Notes: generated by a model from the sequence alone, not told the origin. 64,000 nucleotides of DNA from Mesorhizobium japonicum MAFF 303099 (GCF_000009625.1 NC_002678.2:1178001-1242000), one strand, 5' to 3'. Counted from the stretch's first letter, positions 29,110 through 38,235 are shown. Numbers and translations: made by a program.

Positions 29110-29901
29110 TTAGGCGCAGACGCGGTTGCGGCCCAGCCTCTTCGCCTCATAGAGCTGGCGGTCGGCGCGGCGATAGAATTCTTCGGCCGTTTCCTTGCGG
29201 TCCCAGACGGCAAGGCCGACGCTGGTGGTGATCTTGAGCCGGACATTGCCGGAGAGGATCGACATGTTGGCGATCGCCTTGCGGATGCGCTCGGCGAATT
29301 TGGCCAGCAGGTCCGCCTCCATGTTGGGCGTTACCACGGCGAACTCCTCGCCGCCCAGCCGCGCCACCACGTCGTGATAGCGTGTCATGTCCTTGAGGCA
29401 GCTGGCGACGGCCCTGAGCACCTCGTCGCCGACATCGTGGCCGTGGGTGTCGTTGACCTGCTTGAAATGGTCGAGATCGAGGATCATGAGCCCGACCGGC
29501 TTCTCGATGCGGCGGAACTCCTCGAGATATTCCTTCAGCGCATCGTCGAAATAGCGGCGGTTCTGCATGCCGGTCAGGCTGTCCGTCAGCGCGGCGTGCT
29601 CCAGCGTTTCGGAGCGGGCGCTGAGCGAAACCGTCATGGCGCGCAGCTTGCCTTCTTCCGTCGCCTGTTTGCGGATCAGCGGGTAGATGAAGAAGATGCC
29701 GAAGAACAGCGCGGTCGCAAGCAGCACGCCGGTCGCGAACAACAGCTTGTTGAGGTAGATGACCTTGTCCAGACCAGACTGGGTATGGAGTTCCGTGGCG
29801 AAGGATTGCAAGAGCCCATAAGCGTGCAGCGTCACCAGGCCAGCGGCCAGGATCACGAAAATAAAGACGAAAAAAGCGGATTCCGCCTTATGGAAACGCA
29901 T
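29110..29901 (-). CDS. Membrane-bound diguanylate cyclase (GGDEF)
   Basis: A 263-aa protein with two membrane helices (about residues 8-30 and 52-74) flanking a short periplasmic loop, then a GGDEF domain. The active-site motif is GGEEF at 183-187, with metal and substrate residues in LMILDLDHFKQVNDTHGHDVGD. An RYHD I-site lies at 174-177, exactly five residues before GGEEF, so product inhibition by c-di-GMP is expected. It should make c-di-GMP from two GTP. There is no sensory domain beyond the short loop. It stands alone, with no phosphodiesterase nearby. Confidence 0.93.
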   Translation of the reverse strand: MRFHKAESAFFVFIFVILAAGLVTLHAYGLLQSFATELHTQSGLDKVIYLNKLLFATGVLLATALFFGIFFIYPLIRKQATEEGKLRAMTVSLSARSETLEHAALTDSLTGMQNRRYFDDALKEYLEEFRRIEKPVGLMILDLDHFKQVNDTHGHDVGDEVLRAVASCLKDMTRYHDVVARLGGEEFAVVTPNMEADLLAKFAERIRKAIANMSILSGNVRLKITTSVGLAVWDRKETAEEFYRRADRQLYEAKRLGRNRVCA

Positions 29902-30006
29902 CTGCTCCCCAATGGAAAAGTGCCCATCGACCTTATGGCACGGACCGCCTTACGGAGCGTTAATCCCGGCAACTTCGGCGCGAACCCTTCCGTCATGGTC
30001 AACTTT

Positions 30007-30927
30007 TTAAGTTGCATTAGCAACAAGTGTTTGCATCGTGGTTTCAAGATCGTCACCGGGCCGCAATCTCTGCCATTCCGGCCCCAGCTGATGGCGAAAC
30101 CAAGTCGCCTGCCGCTTGGCGTATTGCCGGGTTGCGATCTTGGCGCGCTCGATCGCCTCGGGAAAGCTCAGCTGTCCCGCCATCGCCGCCTGCAGGTCGC
30201 GAACGCCGATCGCCTTCATAGCCGGCAAATCTGGATCAAGGCCAAGGGCCGCAAGTTGCCTGACTTCCTCCAGCGCACCCTTGTCCAGCATCTGGTCGAA
30301 GCGCCTTTCGATGCGATCGACCAGCGCGGCCCGGTCCGGCTCGATGACCAGGAAACGCGCCGTTTGCCTGTCGATGAGCGGCCGGCCGCGCTCCGCTTGC
30401 CATTCCAGGATCGATCGGCCGGAGGCGTCGAGCACTTCGAGCGCCCGGACGATGCGCTGGCTGTCGGTTGGCTTGAGCTGCATGGCGGCTCTCGAATCCT
30501 CGCGCAGCAGCAGGCCGTGCAGCTTGACCGCGCCTTGCTCTTTCAGCTCGTAGCGCCAGCGGTCGCGAATGCGCGGCGGAATGTCGGGCATTTCCGAAAT
30601 ACCCTCGGCCAGCGCGCGGAAGTAAAGCCCGGTACCACCAACGAAGACCGGCCGCCGCGACAGCATGCCGTCATCGATGAGTTTCATCACGTCACGCAGC
30701 CATGCGCCGGTCGAATAGGCGGTGCCGGGATGGACATGGCCGTAGAGAAAATGCGGCACGCGTGCGAGATCGGCCGCTTCCGGCCGGGCGGTCAGCACGT
30801 CGAGCACCGAATAGCCCTGCATGGAATCGCTGTTAACGATGACGCCGCCTGCGCGCTCGGCCAAGTCCAGCGCCAGTGCCGACTTGCCGCTGGCGGTTGG
30901 CCCGGCTATCAGGATCGCATTCTTCAC
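30007..30927 (-). CDS. miaA: tRNA dimethylallyltransferase
   Basis: A 306-aa enzyme that transfers a dimethylallyl group to N6 of A37 in tRNAs reading UNN codons. Visible are the P-loop GPTASGKSA at residues 8-16, NSDSMQGYSVLDVLTARP, VFVGGTGLYFRALAEG, and the C-terminal zone IATRQYAKRQATWFR. The GTG at 30927 is preferred as the start because GAAGG lies just upstream; an ATG at 30972 would overlap the divergent serB gene by 11 bases. Either way the miaA and serB starts are very close. The length is normal. Confidence 0.94.
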   Translation of the reverse strand: MKNAILIAGPTASGKSALALDLAERAGGVIVNSDSMQGYSVLDVLTARPEAADLARVPHFLYGHVHPGTAYSTGAWLRDVMKLIDDGMLSRRPVFVGGTGLYFRALAEGISEMPDIPPRIRDRWRYELKEQGAVKLHGLLLREDSRAAMQLKPTDSQRIVRALEVLDASGRSILEWQAERGRPLIDRQTARFLVIEPDRAALVDRIERRFDQMLDKGALEEVRQLAALGLDPDLPAMKAIGVRDLQAAMAGQLSFPEAIERAKIATRQYAKRQATWFRHQLGPEWQRLRPGDDLETTMQTLVANAT

Positions 30928-30961
30928 GCGGCCTTCGCCCGCATCCGCGCCGGAATTCTCG

Positions 30962-31849
30962 ATGCCGCTCATTGCCACGCTTGTTTCCCGTCCCGCTGAC
31001 CGCGCTCTGTCGCCGTCACTTGCGAATATGGCCTCGCGTTCGGTGGGCGCAAGCACTGTCGTCTGGCTGGCCGAAGGCATTGCCTGCGATCTTGTCCTGC
31101 CGCAAGAGGCTGACACCGCCAATACCACGGCTGCCCTGCGCGCCGCATTGGCCGCGGAACCGGTCGATGTGATCGTCCAGCAGGCCCAAACGCGACGCAA
31201 GAAAATCCTCATCGCCGACATGGATTCGACCATGATCGACCAGGAATGCATCGACGAACTGGCCGACGAGATCGGCGTCAAGGAGCACGTCGCGGCGATC
31301 ACCGCGCGATCGATGAATGGCGAGATCGCCTTCGAACCGGCCTTGCGCGAACGCGTCGCGCTGTTGAAGGGGCTCGATGCCGCCGTCGTCGACCGCATCG
31401 TCGCCAATCGGCTGACATTGGCCTCGGGTGGCCGCGCGCTGGTCCAGACCATGCGCGCCAATGGCGCCTGGGCGGCGCTCGTCTCGGGCGGCTTCGAGGT
31501 CTTCACGACGCGCATCGCGGCCATGCTCGGCTTTCAGGAGAACCGCGCCAACCGCCTGCTCGAACAGGATGGACGTTTCACCGGCCTGGTCGGCGAGCCG
31601 ATCCTCGGCCGCGCCGCCAAGGCAGAGGCGCTGCTGGAAATTTCCGCACGGCTTGGCCTGACGCCGGCCGACGCCATCGCCGTCGGCGATGGCGCCAATG
31701 ACCTCGACATGATCCGCCTCGCCGGCACCGGCGTGGCGCTTCACGCCAAGCCGACCGTGGCGGCGCAGGCCAAGGTTCGCATCGACCATGGCGACCTCAC
31801 GGCACTGCTCTATCTGCAGGGCTATCGCCAGGAAGAGTTCGTCCAATGA
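30962..31849 (+). CDS. serB: Phosphoserine phosphatase
   Basis: A 295-aa HAD-superfamily enzyme that hydrolyses phosphoserine, the last step of serine synthesis. The catalytic motif DMDSTMIDQE starts at residue 86 (nucleophile Asp86, acid Asp88), motif II is VSGGFEVFT, and motif III/IV is VGDGANDLDMI. An N-terminal ACT-like regulatory region covers about 1-75. It starts at ATG 30962, only 34 bases from the divergent miaA start. A GNAT acetyltransferase overlaps its 3' end by four bases and is probably co-transcribed. Confidence 0.95.
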   Translation: MPLIATLVSRPADRALSPSLANMASRSVGASTVVWLAEGIACDLVLPQEADTANTTAALRAALAAEPVDVIVQQAQTRRKKILIADMDSTMIDQECIDELADEIGVKEHVAAITARSMNGEIAFEPALRERVALLKGLDAAVVDRIVANRLTLASGGRALVQTMRANGAWAALVSGGFEVFTTRIAAMLGFQENRANRLLEQDGRFTGLVGEPILGRAAKAEALLEISARLGLTPADAIAVGDGANDLDMIRLAGTGVALHAKPTVAAQAKVRIDHGDLTALLYLQGYRQEEFVQ

Positions 31850-32418
31850 AACCCATGCGCACCGAGCGCCTCATCCTGCGCAATTGGGAAGAGCGCGACC
31901 GCGAGCTCTTCCATCGCATCAATTCCGACGAGCGCGTCATGGAATTCTTCCCGTTCCGCCGCGACCGTGCCGCGGCGGACGCCAAGATGGACGAATTCCG
32001 CGCCTGGATCGATGAGGACGGCTATGGCTTCGCCGCGGCCGAGATTGCCGCGACTGGCGAATGTATCGGTTTCGTCGGTCTCCTCGATACCGATCACGTG
32101 CCATCCCTGCCGGCCGGCACCATCGAGATCGGCTGGCGGCTCGCGCCCGAATTCTGGGGCAAGGGCTATGTCACCGAGGCGTCGGAAGCCTGGCTGGCTT
32201 ACGGTTTCAAGACATTGGCCGTCGACGAGATCGTCTCCTTCGCGGTCGCGGCAAACCACCGCTCGACCGCCGTCATGAAACGCCTCGGCATGACAGCCGA
32301 CCCAGCGGCTGACTTCGACCATCCCGACATTCCCGACAGCCATCCCGCGCTCAAGCGGCATGTGCTCTACCGGCTTTCGCGCGAGGATTGGCAGGCAAGA
32401 AAAAAGGCGGCCGGTTAG
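31846..32418 (+). CDS. GNAT-family N-acetyltransferase (RimJ/RimL-like)
   Basis: A 190-aa acetyltransferase of the Acetyltransf_3 type. The opening MRTERLILRNWEERD, the GWRLAPEFWGKGYVTEASEAW stretch holding the acetyl-CoA loop, and FAVAANHRSTAVMKRLGM are typical of RimJ/RimL-like proteins that acetylate protein N-termini or small amines. The substrate is unknown. Its start overlaps the serB stop (ATGA), so translation is coupled. The stop codon lies in the loop of the terminator at 32400-32429. Confidence 0.9.
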   Translation: MKPMRTERLILRNWEERDRELFHRINSDERVMEFFPFRRDRAAADAKMDEFRAWIDEDGYGFAAAEIAATGECIGFVGLLDTDHVPSLPAGTIEIGWRLAPEFWGKGYVTEASEAWLAYGFKTLAVDEIVSFAVAANHRSTAVMKRLGMTADPAADFDHPDIPDSHPALKRHVLYRLSREDWQARKKAAG

Positions 32419-32429
32419 CCGCCTTTTTT
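32400..32429. terminator. Bidirectional intrinsic terminator of serB-GNAT and degP
   Basis: AAAAAAGGCGGC-CGGTTA-GCCGCCTTTTTT is a perfect 12-bp inverted repeat with T runs in both directions. It ends both the serB unit and the convergent hflKC-degP unit. Confidence 0.93.
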
Positions 32430-32449
32430 GAGGTCGCCGGATTGAAATC

Positions 32450-33964
32450 TCAATCCATCCGGATCGTCACGAAGCGCAACTCGCCTGTCTTCGACGCCAG
32501 CATCAGGAGCGCGTTCTTGCGGCCCTGCTCCTTGAGCGCACCGATCCGGTCCATGACATCCTTGGGCGTGGCGACCGATTCCTGCGCGATCTCGGTGATC
32601 ACCTCACCCGGCTGGATGCCGCGCTCGGCGGCGGCCGAGTCCTTGGCCACGTCGGTGATGACGACGCCGGAGACATCGGCGGCGATGCTGAACTTCTTGC
32701 GCGTCTCGTCATTGAGTTCGCCGACGGTCATGCCGAGCACCGAGGCGGTCGAAACGGCCGGAGCCTTGTTGCCCTTATCCTGGTCGGTATTACCGTTCCC
32801 GCCACTGGCGAGCTTCTCGCCATCCTCGAGCCGGCCGAGCGTCACCTTCACCGTCTGCTCGACGCCCTTGCGCACGATCAGCACGTCGACGGCCTTGCCG
32901 ACGGGGCTTTCGGCGACGACGCGCGGCAGGTCGCGCATTTCATGGATGTCCTTGCCGTCGAACTTGATGATGACGTCGCCGGCCTGGATGGTGCCGTTGT
33001 CGACCGGCCCGCCCTTGATGACGCCGGCCACCAGCGCGCCCTTGGCTGTCGCCATGCCGAGGCTTTCGGCAATGTCGTCCGTCACCGGCTGGATGCGCAC
33101 GCCGAGCCAGCCGCGCCGCGTCTCGCCAAACTGGCGCAACTGGTCGACGACGCCCGAGGCAAGCTGCGAGGGGATGGAGAAGCCGATGCCGATCGAGCCG
33201 CCGGACGGCGAGATGATCGCCGTGTTGATGCCGATGACTTCGCCGGCGCTGTTGAACAGCGGCCCGCCCGAATTGCCGCGATTGATCGCGGCATCGGTCT
33301 GGATGAAATCGTCGTAGGGACCGGAATTGATATCGCGGTTGCGCGCCGAAACGATGCCGACCGTGACCGTACCACCGAGGCCGAATGGATTGCCGACCGC
33401 CATCACCCAGTCGCCGACGCGCATCTTGGTGGAATCGCCGAACTTCACCGCGGTCAGCTTGTGGCCCTTCGGATCGACTTTAAGCACCGCGACGTCGGTC
33501 TTGGTGTCGGTGCCGACCAGCGTCGCCTTCAGCGTCACGCCATCGGAGAAATTCACTTCGATGTCGTCGGCGTCGGCGATCACGTGGTTGTTGGTGACGA
33601 CGATGCCTTGCTCGGCGTCGATGACGAAGCCGGATCCCAGTGACTGCACCTTCTGCCCGCTATTGTCCTTGTCGCCGCCTCGGTTCTTGAAGAAGTCGTC
33701 GAAGAAGTCCTGGAACGGTGAGCCCTCGGGAAGCTGCGGCATCGGCACCGCGCCCGGCCCTTCCGTGCCCTTCACCGTCTGCGAAGTCGAGATGTTGACC
33801 ACCGCGCCGAGCACGCCCTGCGCCAGGTCGGCGACCGAAGCAGGCCCATCGGCCGCGAAGACCGGCGTCACGAAGGACGGGGCGGCGACAGTGCCGACAA
33901 GCAGCGCTGCCGTGCCGGCGATCAATGTCCGCCGTGCCGCGCGCAAAAGGGGTGTGGATGTCAT
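32450..33964 (-). CDS. degP: Periplasmic serine protease, DegP/HtrA family (Do)
   Basis: A 504-aa secreted protease/chaperone. The signal peptide ends near VFA|ADG at residue 37. The trypsin-like triad is His127 (VTNNHVIA), Asp157 (TKTDVAVLKV) and Ser232 (NRGNSGGPLF). Two PDZ domains follow, one starting RRGWLGVRIQPVTDDIA and one near GVVITDVAKDSAAAERGIQPG. It should degrade or refold misfolded envelope proteins. It lies downstream of hflK, hflC and the DUF2065 gene on the same strand, with about 150 bases before its ATG, which may hold its own promoter. The ATG at 33964 is chosen over 34015 because the signal peptide fits. Confidence 0.95.
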   Translation of the reverse strand: MTSTPLLRAARRTLIAGTAALLVGTVAAPSFVTPVFAADGPASVADLAQGVLGAVVNISTSQTVKGTEGPGAVPMPQLPEGSPFQDFFDDFFKNRGGDKDNSGQKVQSLGSGFVIDAEQGIVVTNNHVIADADDIEVNFSDGVTLKATLVGTDTKTDVAVLKVDPKGHKLTAVKFGDSTKMRVGDWVMAVGNPFGLGGTVTVGIVSARNRDINSGPYDDFIQTDAAINRGNSGGPLFNSAGEVIGINTAIISPSGGSIGIGFSIPSQLASGVVDQLRQFGETRRGWLGVRIQPVTDDIAESLGMATAKGALVAGVIKGGPVDNGTIQAGDVIIKFDGKDIHEMRDLPRVVAESPVGKAVDVLIVRKGVEQTVKVTLGRLEDGEKLASGGNGNTDQDKGNKAPAVSTASVLGMTVGELNDETRKKFSIAADVSGVVITDVAKDSAAAERGIQPGEVITEIAQESVATPKDVMDRIGALKEQGRKNALLMLASKTGELRFVTIRMD

Positions 33965-34114
33965 TCGAGAAGCCTCCCGGTCTTTCTGAAAGAGAAAGCG
34001 CAACGGCGAAAACACCGCGTTGCGCTATGTTGGCAAAAAATACGGCACGTTTGCGGCTACGACTACCGGCAGAGGATTAATCGTCCGTTTTGCCACGGAC
34101 GAAAAACGGCCATC

Positions 34115-34303
34115 TCACCCGCCCCGCACCAGCCAGACAATGCCGACACCGATGGCGATCGCGACCAGCCCGGCGATCCGCAAGGCGTTCTCCGGCATCG
34201 ACAGCACCTCGCCCGCGAGCTTCTTCGCCAAGCCGGGAAAGCCGCCATAGACCAGGCCCTCTATGACAAGGACCAGGCCTATTGCCGCGAAAAAGTCCTG
34301 CAC
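34115..34303 (-). CDS. DUF2065 small membrane protein
   Basis: A 62-aa protein with two hydrophobic segments, MQDFFAAIGLVLVIEGLVYGGF and ALRIAGLVAIAIGVGIVWLV. It matches DUF2065 (YjeT-like), which is regularly found next to hflC in proteobacteria. It starts three bases after the hflC stop, so it belongs to the hflK-hflC transcript. It may be a small subunit or assembly factor of the HflKC complex, but its function is unknown. Confidence 0.85.
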   Translation of the reverse strand: MQDFFAAIGLVLVIEGLVYGGFPGLAKKLAGEVLSMPENALRIAGLVAIAIGVGIVWLVRGG

Positions 34304-34306
34304 CGG

Positions 34307-35266
34307 CTATTGCTTGCCGGTGCTGGGTTGTGTCGCAGGCGCCGCCGGCGTCGGTGAGGCGGGTGCCGCCGGTTTCGCCGGCCCTTCCTTGCCGTCGGGG
34401 TCGCGGAAGTAGCGGAAGAACTCCGAACTCGGCGACAGCACCATGGTCGTCCCGGTATTGTCCAGGGCCGTGCCATAGGCATTCATCGACCGGTAGAAGT
34501 CGAAGAAGGCCGGGTCGCGCTTGTAGGCGTCCGCGAAGGTGGCGCTGCGCTGGGCTTCGCCCTCGCCGCGCAGGATCTCGGACTCCTTCTGCGCTTCGGC
34601 AACGATCTCGACCACTTCACGATCGGCGCGTGCCGTGATGCGCTGTGCCGCTTCATTGCCGCGTGCCCTAAGCCGGGCGGCCTCGGCCAGGCGTTCCGCC
34701 TTCATGCGGTCGTAGGTCTGCTGTGAAACCTCGGCCGTGAGGTCGGTGCGGCGGATGCGGACATCCTCGATCTGCAGGCCGAGCGAGGTGGCGTCGGGCC
34801 GGAGTTGATCGCGCACTTCGCGCATCATCACCGCACGCTGCTCCGAGAGCGCCGCCTCGAAATCGCGCAGACCGTAAACGCGGCGCAAGGCAGCGTCGAG
34901 ACGCGTCCTCAGCCGCGCCTCGGCCAATTCGATCTGACCGGACACGGCGGCACGGAAGACGCGCGGATCCGAGATGCGGTAGGCGATGAAGGCATCGACC
35001 TCATAGAACTTGCCGCCCGACACCTGGACGCGGATGTTGTCGAGGTCGAAGCGCAGCACCCTGTTCTCGATCAGTTGCACCGTGTCGGCGTCGAAGAACG
35101 AGAACGGCGCCTTGAAATAGATGCCGGGCTCGGTCTTGACGTCGACGATCTCGCCGAACCTCAACACCAGCGCTTGCTGGCGCGCATTGACCACGAAGAC
35201 CGAGGAATAGATCAGGAACAGGATGACCGCCGCGATGACGACGAAAATGGGAAGACGGTTGGCCAT
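34307..35266 (-). CDS. hflC: HflC, SPFH-domain modulator of FtsH protease
   Basis: A 319-aa inner-membrane protein with an N-terminal anchor (LPIFVVIAAVILFLIYSSVFVV) and a band-7/SPFH domain (QQALVLRFGEIVD... VDAFIAYRISDPRVF), followed by a long helical region rich in Ala, Glu and Arg. With HflK it forms a large periplasmic cage around FtsH and limits its access to membrane substrates. Its ATG shares one base with the hflK TGA stop. The C-terminal tail is Pro/Ala-rich. Confidence 0.95.
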   Translation of the reverse strand: MANRLPIFVVIAAVILFLIYSSVFVVNARQQALVLRFGEIVDVKTEPGIYFKAPFSFFDADTVQLIENRVLRFDLDNIRVQVSGGKFYEVDAFIAYRISDPRVFRAAVSGQIELAEARLRTRLDAALRRVYGLRDFEAALSEQRAVMMREVRDQLRPDATSLGLQIEDVRIRRTDLTAEVSQQTYDRMKAERLAEAARLRARGNEAAQRITARADREVVEIVAEAQKESEILRGEGEAQRSATFADAYKRDPAFFDFYRSMNAYGTALDNTGTTMVLSPSSEFFRYFRDPDGKEGPAKPAAPASPTPAAPATQPSTGKQ

Positions 35267-36381
35267 CACTGGGTACCTCCCGTGTTCGCGGCAGGCGCGG
35301 CCGGAGCCGGCGGTTTCGGCTGCAATGCCGGCAGCGGCAGATAAGGCACGACACCTTGTCCGTTGCCCTGCTCGACGATGACCTTGCTCGAGTCCTTCAG
35401 AACCCTCTCCATGGTTTCCAGATAGAGGCGCTTGCGGGTGACATCCGGGGCCTTGGCGTATTCGTCATAGACCGAGATGAAGCGCTGGGCCTCACCTTCG
35501 GCTTCCTGCACGACGCGGTTCTTGTAGGCGGCCGCGTCTTCGCGGATCTGTGCCGCCTGGCCGCGCGCCTGGCCGAGCTTCTGGTTGGAATACTGGTTGG
35601 CCTGCTCGACGAACTTGTCCTCGTCCTGCTCGGCACGCTGCACCTCGTCGAACGCATCGGCCACTTCGCGTGGCGGTGCCGCATCCTCGATCGACACGGC
35701 ATTGACGTTGAGACCGGCCTTGTAGCCGTCCAGCGTCGACTGGATGATTTCGCGGACCGACGCGGCTATGCCCTGGCGGTCATCGCGGAAGATGTCCTGT
35801 GCCGGCCGGCGGCCGACGGCTTCGCGCATGGCGCTTTCGGCAACCTGCCGCAGCATGCCGTCCGGATCCGAGACGTCGAACAGATAGGCGCGGGGATCGG
35901 AGACCTGGTAGGCCACCGAAAACTGCACGTTGACGATGTTCTGGTCGCCCGAAAGCATCAGGCCATTGCCGCTGGTGTTGCCGCCGCCAATGTCGACGAG
36001 CTGCTCGGAAATCTTCGCCGTTTCGACGGTTTCAAGCGGCCACCAATGGAAATGCAGGCCAGGCTGGGAGAGTTCGGCCTTCGGCTTGCCGAAGCGCAGT
36101 TCGACCGCGACCTCGTCGGGCTGCACCGTATAGACTGCCTGGAATGCCCACAGAGCGACCAGCACCGCGGCGATCAGCCCGAACACCGCCGGACTGGCGC
36201 CACCGCCGCCGGGCAGAGCGCGCCGCAGCCGATCCTGGCCGCGGCGGATAATGTCTTCGAGGTCGGGGGGCGACCCTTGCGGGCCGCTTGGCCCCTTTGG
36301 CCCCTGCCCCCAGGGCCCCTGATTGTTACCGCCGCCGCCCCACGGGCCGCCGCCTCCGCCACTCTTGTCGTTCCAGGGCAT
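35266..36381 (-). CDS. hflK: HflK, SPFH-domain modulator of FtsH protease
   Basis: A 371-aa partner of HflC. The N-terminal 45 residues are Gly/Pro/Gln-rich (GGGGGPWGGGGNNQGPWG), then comes one membrane helix (VFGLIAAVLVALWAFQAVY), the SPFH domain (DEVAVELRFGKP... GLHFHWWPLETVE), a long helix (KFVEQANQYSNQKLGQARGQA) and a Pro/Ala tail. It acts with HflC on FtsH. The start at ATG 36381 fits the usual MPWN opening; the upstream frame to 36474 is not homologous. A 168-base gap to folA could carry a promoter. Confidence 0.95.
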   Translation of the reverse strand: MPWNDKSGGGGGPWGGGGNNQGPWGQGPKGPSGPQGSPPDLEDIIRRGQDRLRRALPGGGGASPAVFGLIAAVLVALWAFQAVYTVQPDEVAVELRFGKPKAELSQPGLHFHWWPLETVETAKISEQLVDIGGGNTSGNGLMLSGDQNIVNVQFSVAYQVSDPRAYLFDVSDPDGMLRQVAESAMREAVGRRPAQDIFRDDRQGIAASVREIIQSTLDGYKAGLNVNAVSIEDAAPPREVADAFDEVQRAEQDEDKFVEQANQYSNQKLGQARGQAAQIREDAAAYKNRVVQEAEGEAQRFISVYDEYAKAPDVTRKRLYLETMERVLKDSSKVIVEQGNGQGVVPYLPLPALQPKPPAPAAPAANTGGTQ

Positions 36382-36549
36382 GAATGTCCTTTCGCTTGGA
36401 ATTCCCTCAAGCGCCGGAGTTACGGCGCAAATCCAGTGTTGTTCTTCTATAGGGACGCCACGGCACGCTTTCAACGCGATGCGCCGCCGGCATCATCCGT
36501 TTTGGGCCGGTAGCGACCCTTTGTCGTCCTTCAATGCACGTTTTGTTTA

Positions 36550-37068
36550 TCAAAGTATCTGGCGGCGGCGCTCGTAAACCGAATAGCGCGTTGCGTGGCT
36601 GTCCTTTTCCCCGGCCGGAACCTCCTGCGAACTGACCATGCGCCATGTCTCAGCGTCGATCGGCGGGAAATGCGCGTCGCCGTCGACGGCGGCCAGCACA
36701 TGGGTGACGTGCAGCCGGTCGGCCAGCGGCAGCGCCTGGGCATAGATCTCACCGCCGCCGATGATGCAGGCCTCGTCCACGCCGCTCATGCAGCGGACGC
36801 GCACCGTTGCCAGCTGAATCGCGGCCTCCAGCGTATGCGCCACCTCGACGCCCTCGGCGCGCCAGGTCTTGTCACGGGTGACGACGAAGTTGAGCCTGCC
36901 CGGCAGCGGCCGGCCGATGCCTTCATAAGTCTTGCGGCCCATGATGATGGGTTTGCCCATCGTGTCGGCCTTGAAGCGCTTGAGATCGGTCGAAAGCCGC
37001 CAGGGCAGTCCGCCGTCCCGCCCGATCACGCCGTTCTCGGCGATGGCGACGTAGATTGCCACATGCAT
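36550..37068 (-). CDS. folA: Dihydrofolate reductase
   Basis: A 172-aa enzyme reducing dihydrofolate to tetrahydrofolate with NADPH. Visible features are AIAENGVIGRDGGLPWRLSTDLKRFK, including the Met20-type loop with the catalytic acidic residue in the first helix, IIMGRKTYEGIGRPLPGRLNFVVTR, and IIGGGEIYAQALPLADRLHVTHV. The ATG at 37068 shares a base with the stop of the DUF4424 gene upstream. In many relatives thyA lies directly upstream of folA; here thyA is 5.8 kb away. Confidence 0.95.
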   Translation of the reverse strand: MHVAIYVAIAENGVIGRDGGLPWRLSTDLKRFKADTMGKPIIMGRKTYEGIGRPLPGRLNFVVTRDKTWRAEGVEVAHTLEAAIQLATVRVRCMSGVDEACIIGGGEIYAQALPLADRLHVTHVLAAVDGDAHFPPIDAETWRMVSSQEVPAGEKDSHATRYSVYERRRQIL

Positions 37069-38084
37069 CAGTTCGCATCCCCGCCATTACTGTCCGACGG
37101 TTGGAGCAGCAGGATATCGATGTCGTGCTCTGGGTAAAAATCGTTCGCGGTCATCTCGAAAGTTGTCGGCCCGACCTTTTTGACATTATCGCCACAGAAC
37201 GAGACCAGGGCTTTTTGATTGCCCTTGTCGACGGTCAGCTTGAACTTGCCGATGGTGCCCGCCGCCCAGTTGCCGCCGGTGGTCAGGATATAGGCGATGC
37301 GGCTTTCATAATATTTGGGATAGCCGTCCGGATTGTCCTTCGCCGCCTTGCGCACCGCGTTCTCGAACGTGTCGTCCATGCAGTAGCGGGTCTTGTATGT
37401 CGCGTATTGCCCCTGGAACTGGCCGTCATAGAAGAAGCTGACCGACGACGTGCCGCCGACGCTCGGCTTGTAGCGATGGGAAACGTGAACGTCCTTGTTG
37501 GCCGGAAAGGTCGAGCGCCACCAGTAGGTCGAGCGCAATTGCCAGAACGGCGCATAGGAGGATTTCATGCCGCTGCCGTCATCGGCGGTGTCCTCGATGA
37601 TGATGCCGCGGTTGACCCAGTCGTCGGCCACCGCTTGCGGCAGCTTCGCCAATGCCGCCTTGGCCGCACCGCCGAACGGGTTGAACGGCACATTCTGCGC
37701 CTTGAGATCGGCGCTGATATCGATGCCGAGCGCGAACACCTTCTGCTCGAGCTGAGGCTTTGCCGCGACACCGTCGATCGTCACTTCGAAGCCGAGGAAA
37801 TTGTCGCTCTGGTTTTCGGGGATCGCCGGCATCTCTTCGGGATCGCCCGAAATGTCGGGCATCGGGAAGGCGACGATCGCGTCGACATCCTTGTCGGTGT
37901 TGTTGTGGAAGACGTAGTCGACCGTCACCTTTTCGGGCGAGATGAAGAGATCCTCGCTTTGCATCGCAACAGCATCGCTGCGCGACAGGATCAGGCCGCC
38001 TGTGCCAAGCTCGGCAACAGAATCGTTGGCCAATGCGGGTGCCGCCGAAAGCGCCAGCGCCGCAGTCAAAACATATCGCAACAT
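37068..38084 (-). CDS. DUF4424 secreted protein
   Basis: A 338-aa exported protein with a signal peptide (MLRYVLTAALALSAAPALA, cleavage near ALA|NDS). The mature part matches DUF4424: GGLILSRSDAVAMQSEDLFISPEKVTVDYVFHN near the start and PEHDIDILLLQ near the end. The function is unknown; the family is periplasmic or surface located and beta-rich. The gene ends on the folA start (one shared base), so folA may depend on its promoter. The role is not linked to folate by anything visible. Confidence 0.8.
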   Translation of the reverse strand: MLRYVLTAALALSAAPALANDSVAELGTGGLILSRSDAVAMQSEDLFISPEKVTVDYVFHNNTDKDVDAIVAFPMPDISGDPEEMPAIPENQSDNFLGFEVTIDGVAAKPQLEQKVFALGIDISADLKAQNVPFNPFGGAAKAALAKLPQAVADDWVNRGIIIEDTADDGSGMKSSYAPFWQLRSTYWWRSTFPANKDVHVSHRYKPSVGGTSSVSFFYDGQFQGQYATYKTRYCMDDTFENAVRKAAKDNPDGYPKYYESRIAYILTTGGNWAAGTIGKFKLTVDKGNQKALVSFCGDNVKKVGPTTFEMTANDFYPEHDIDILLLQPSDSNGGDAN

Positions 38085-38171
38085 CGAAGCCCCCTCGGCA
38101 AGAATGCCCTGGTGACCCTAGCCGTTTCAATGTGGCGTTTCAAAGCCCTTCCGCATCCGCGCACGTTCCAA

Positions 38172-38204
38172 AGCGGTCTGGACACGCAAGGCAGCGGTCT
38201 GGAC
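38172..38204. promoter_or_regulatory. Tandem direct repeat upstream of cobF
   Basis: The 12-mer AGCGGTCTGGAC occurs twice (38172-38183 and 38193-38204), 21 bases apart, or two helical turns, and ends 31 bases before the cobF ATG. The spacing suits a regulator bound on one face of the helix. No known site family was recognised. Confidence 0.4.
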
Positions 38205-38235
38205 TAACAGCTTCCGATCGGGCAGGAGTTCGCCC

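Noticed and set aside
29047..30999. A 650-codon plus-strand frame across the diguanylate cyclase and miaA
   Set aside because: It spans two real minus-strand genes with full catalytic motifs and has no homology or ribosome site.
38085..38235. Possible cobalamin riboswitch before cobF
   Set aside because: The space is too short and no B12-box-like segment was found; only the tandem direct repeat is present.
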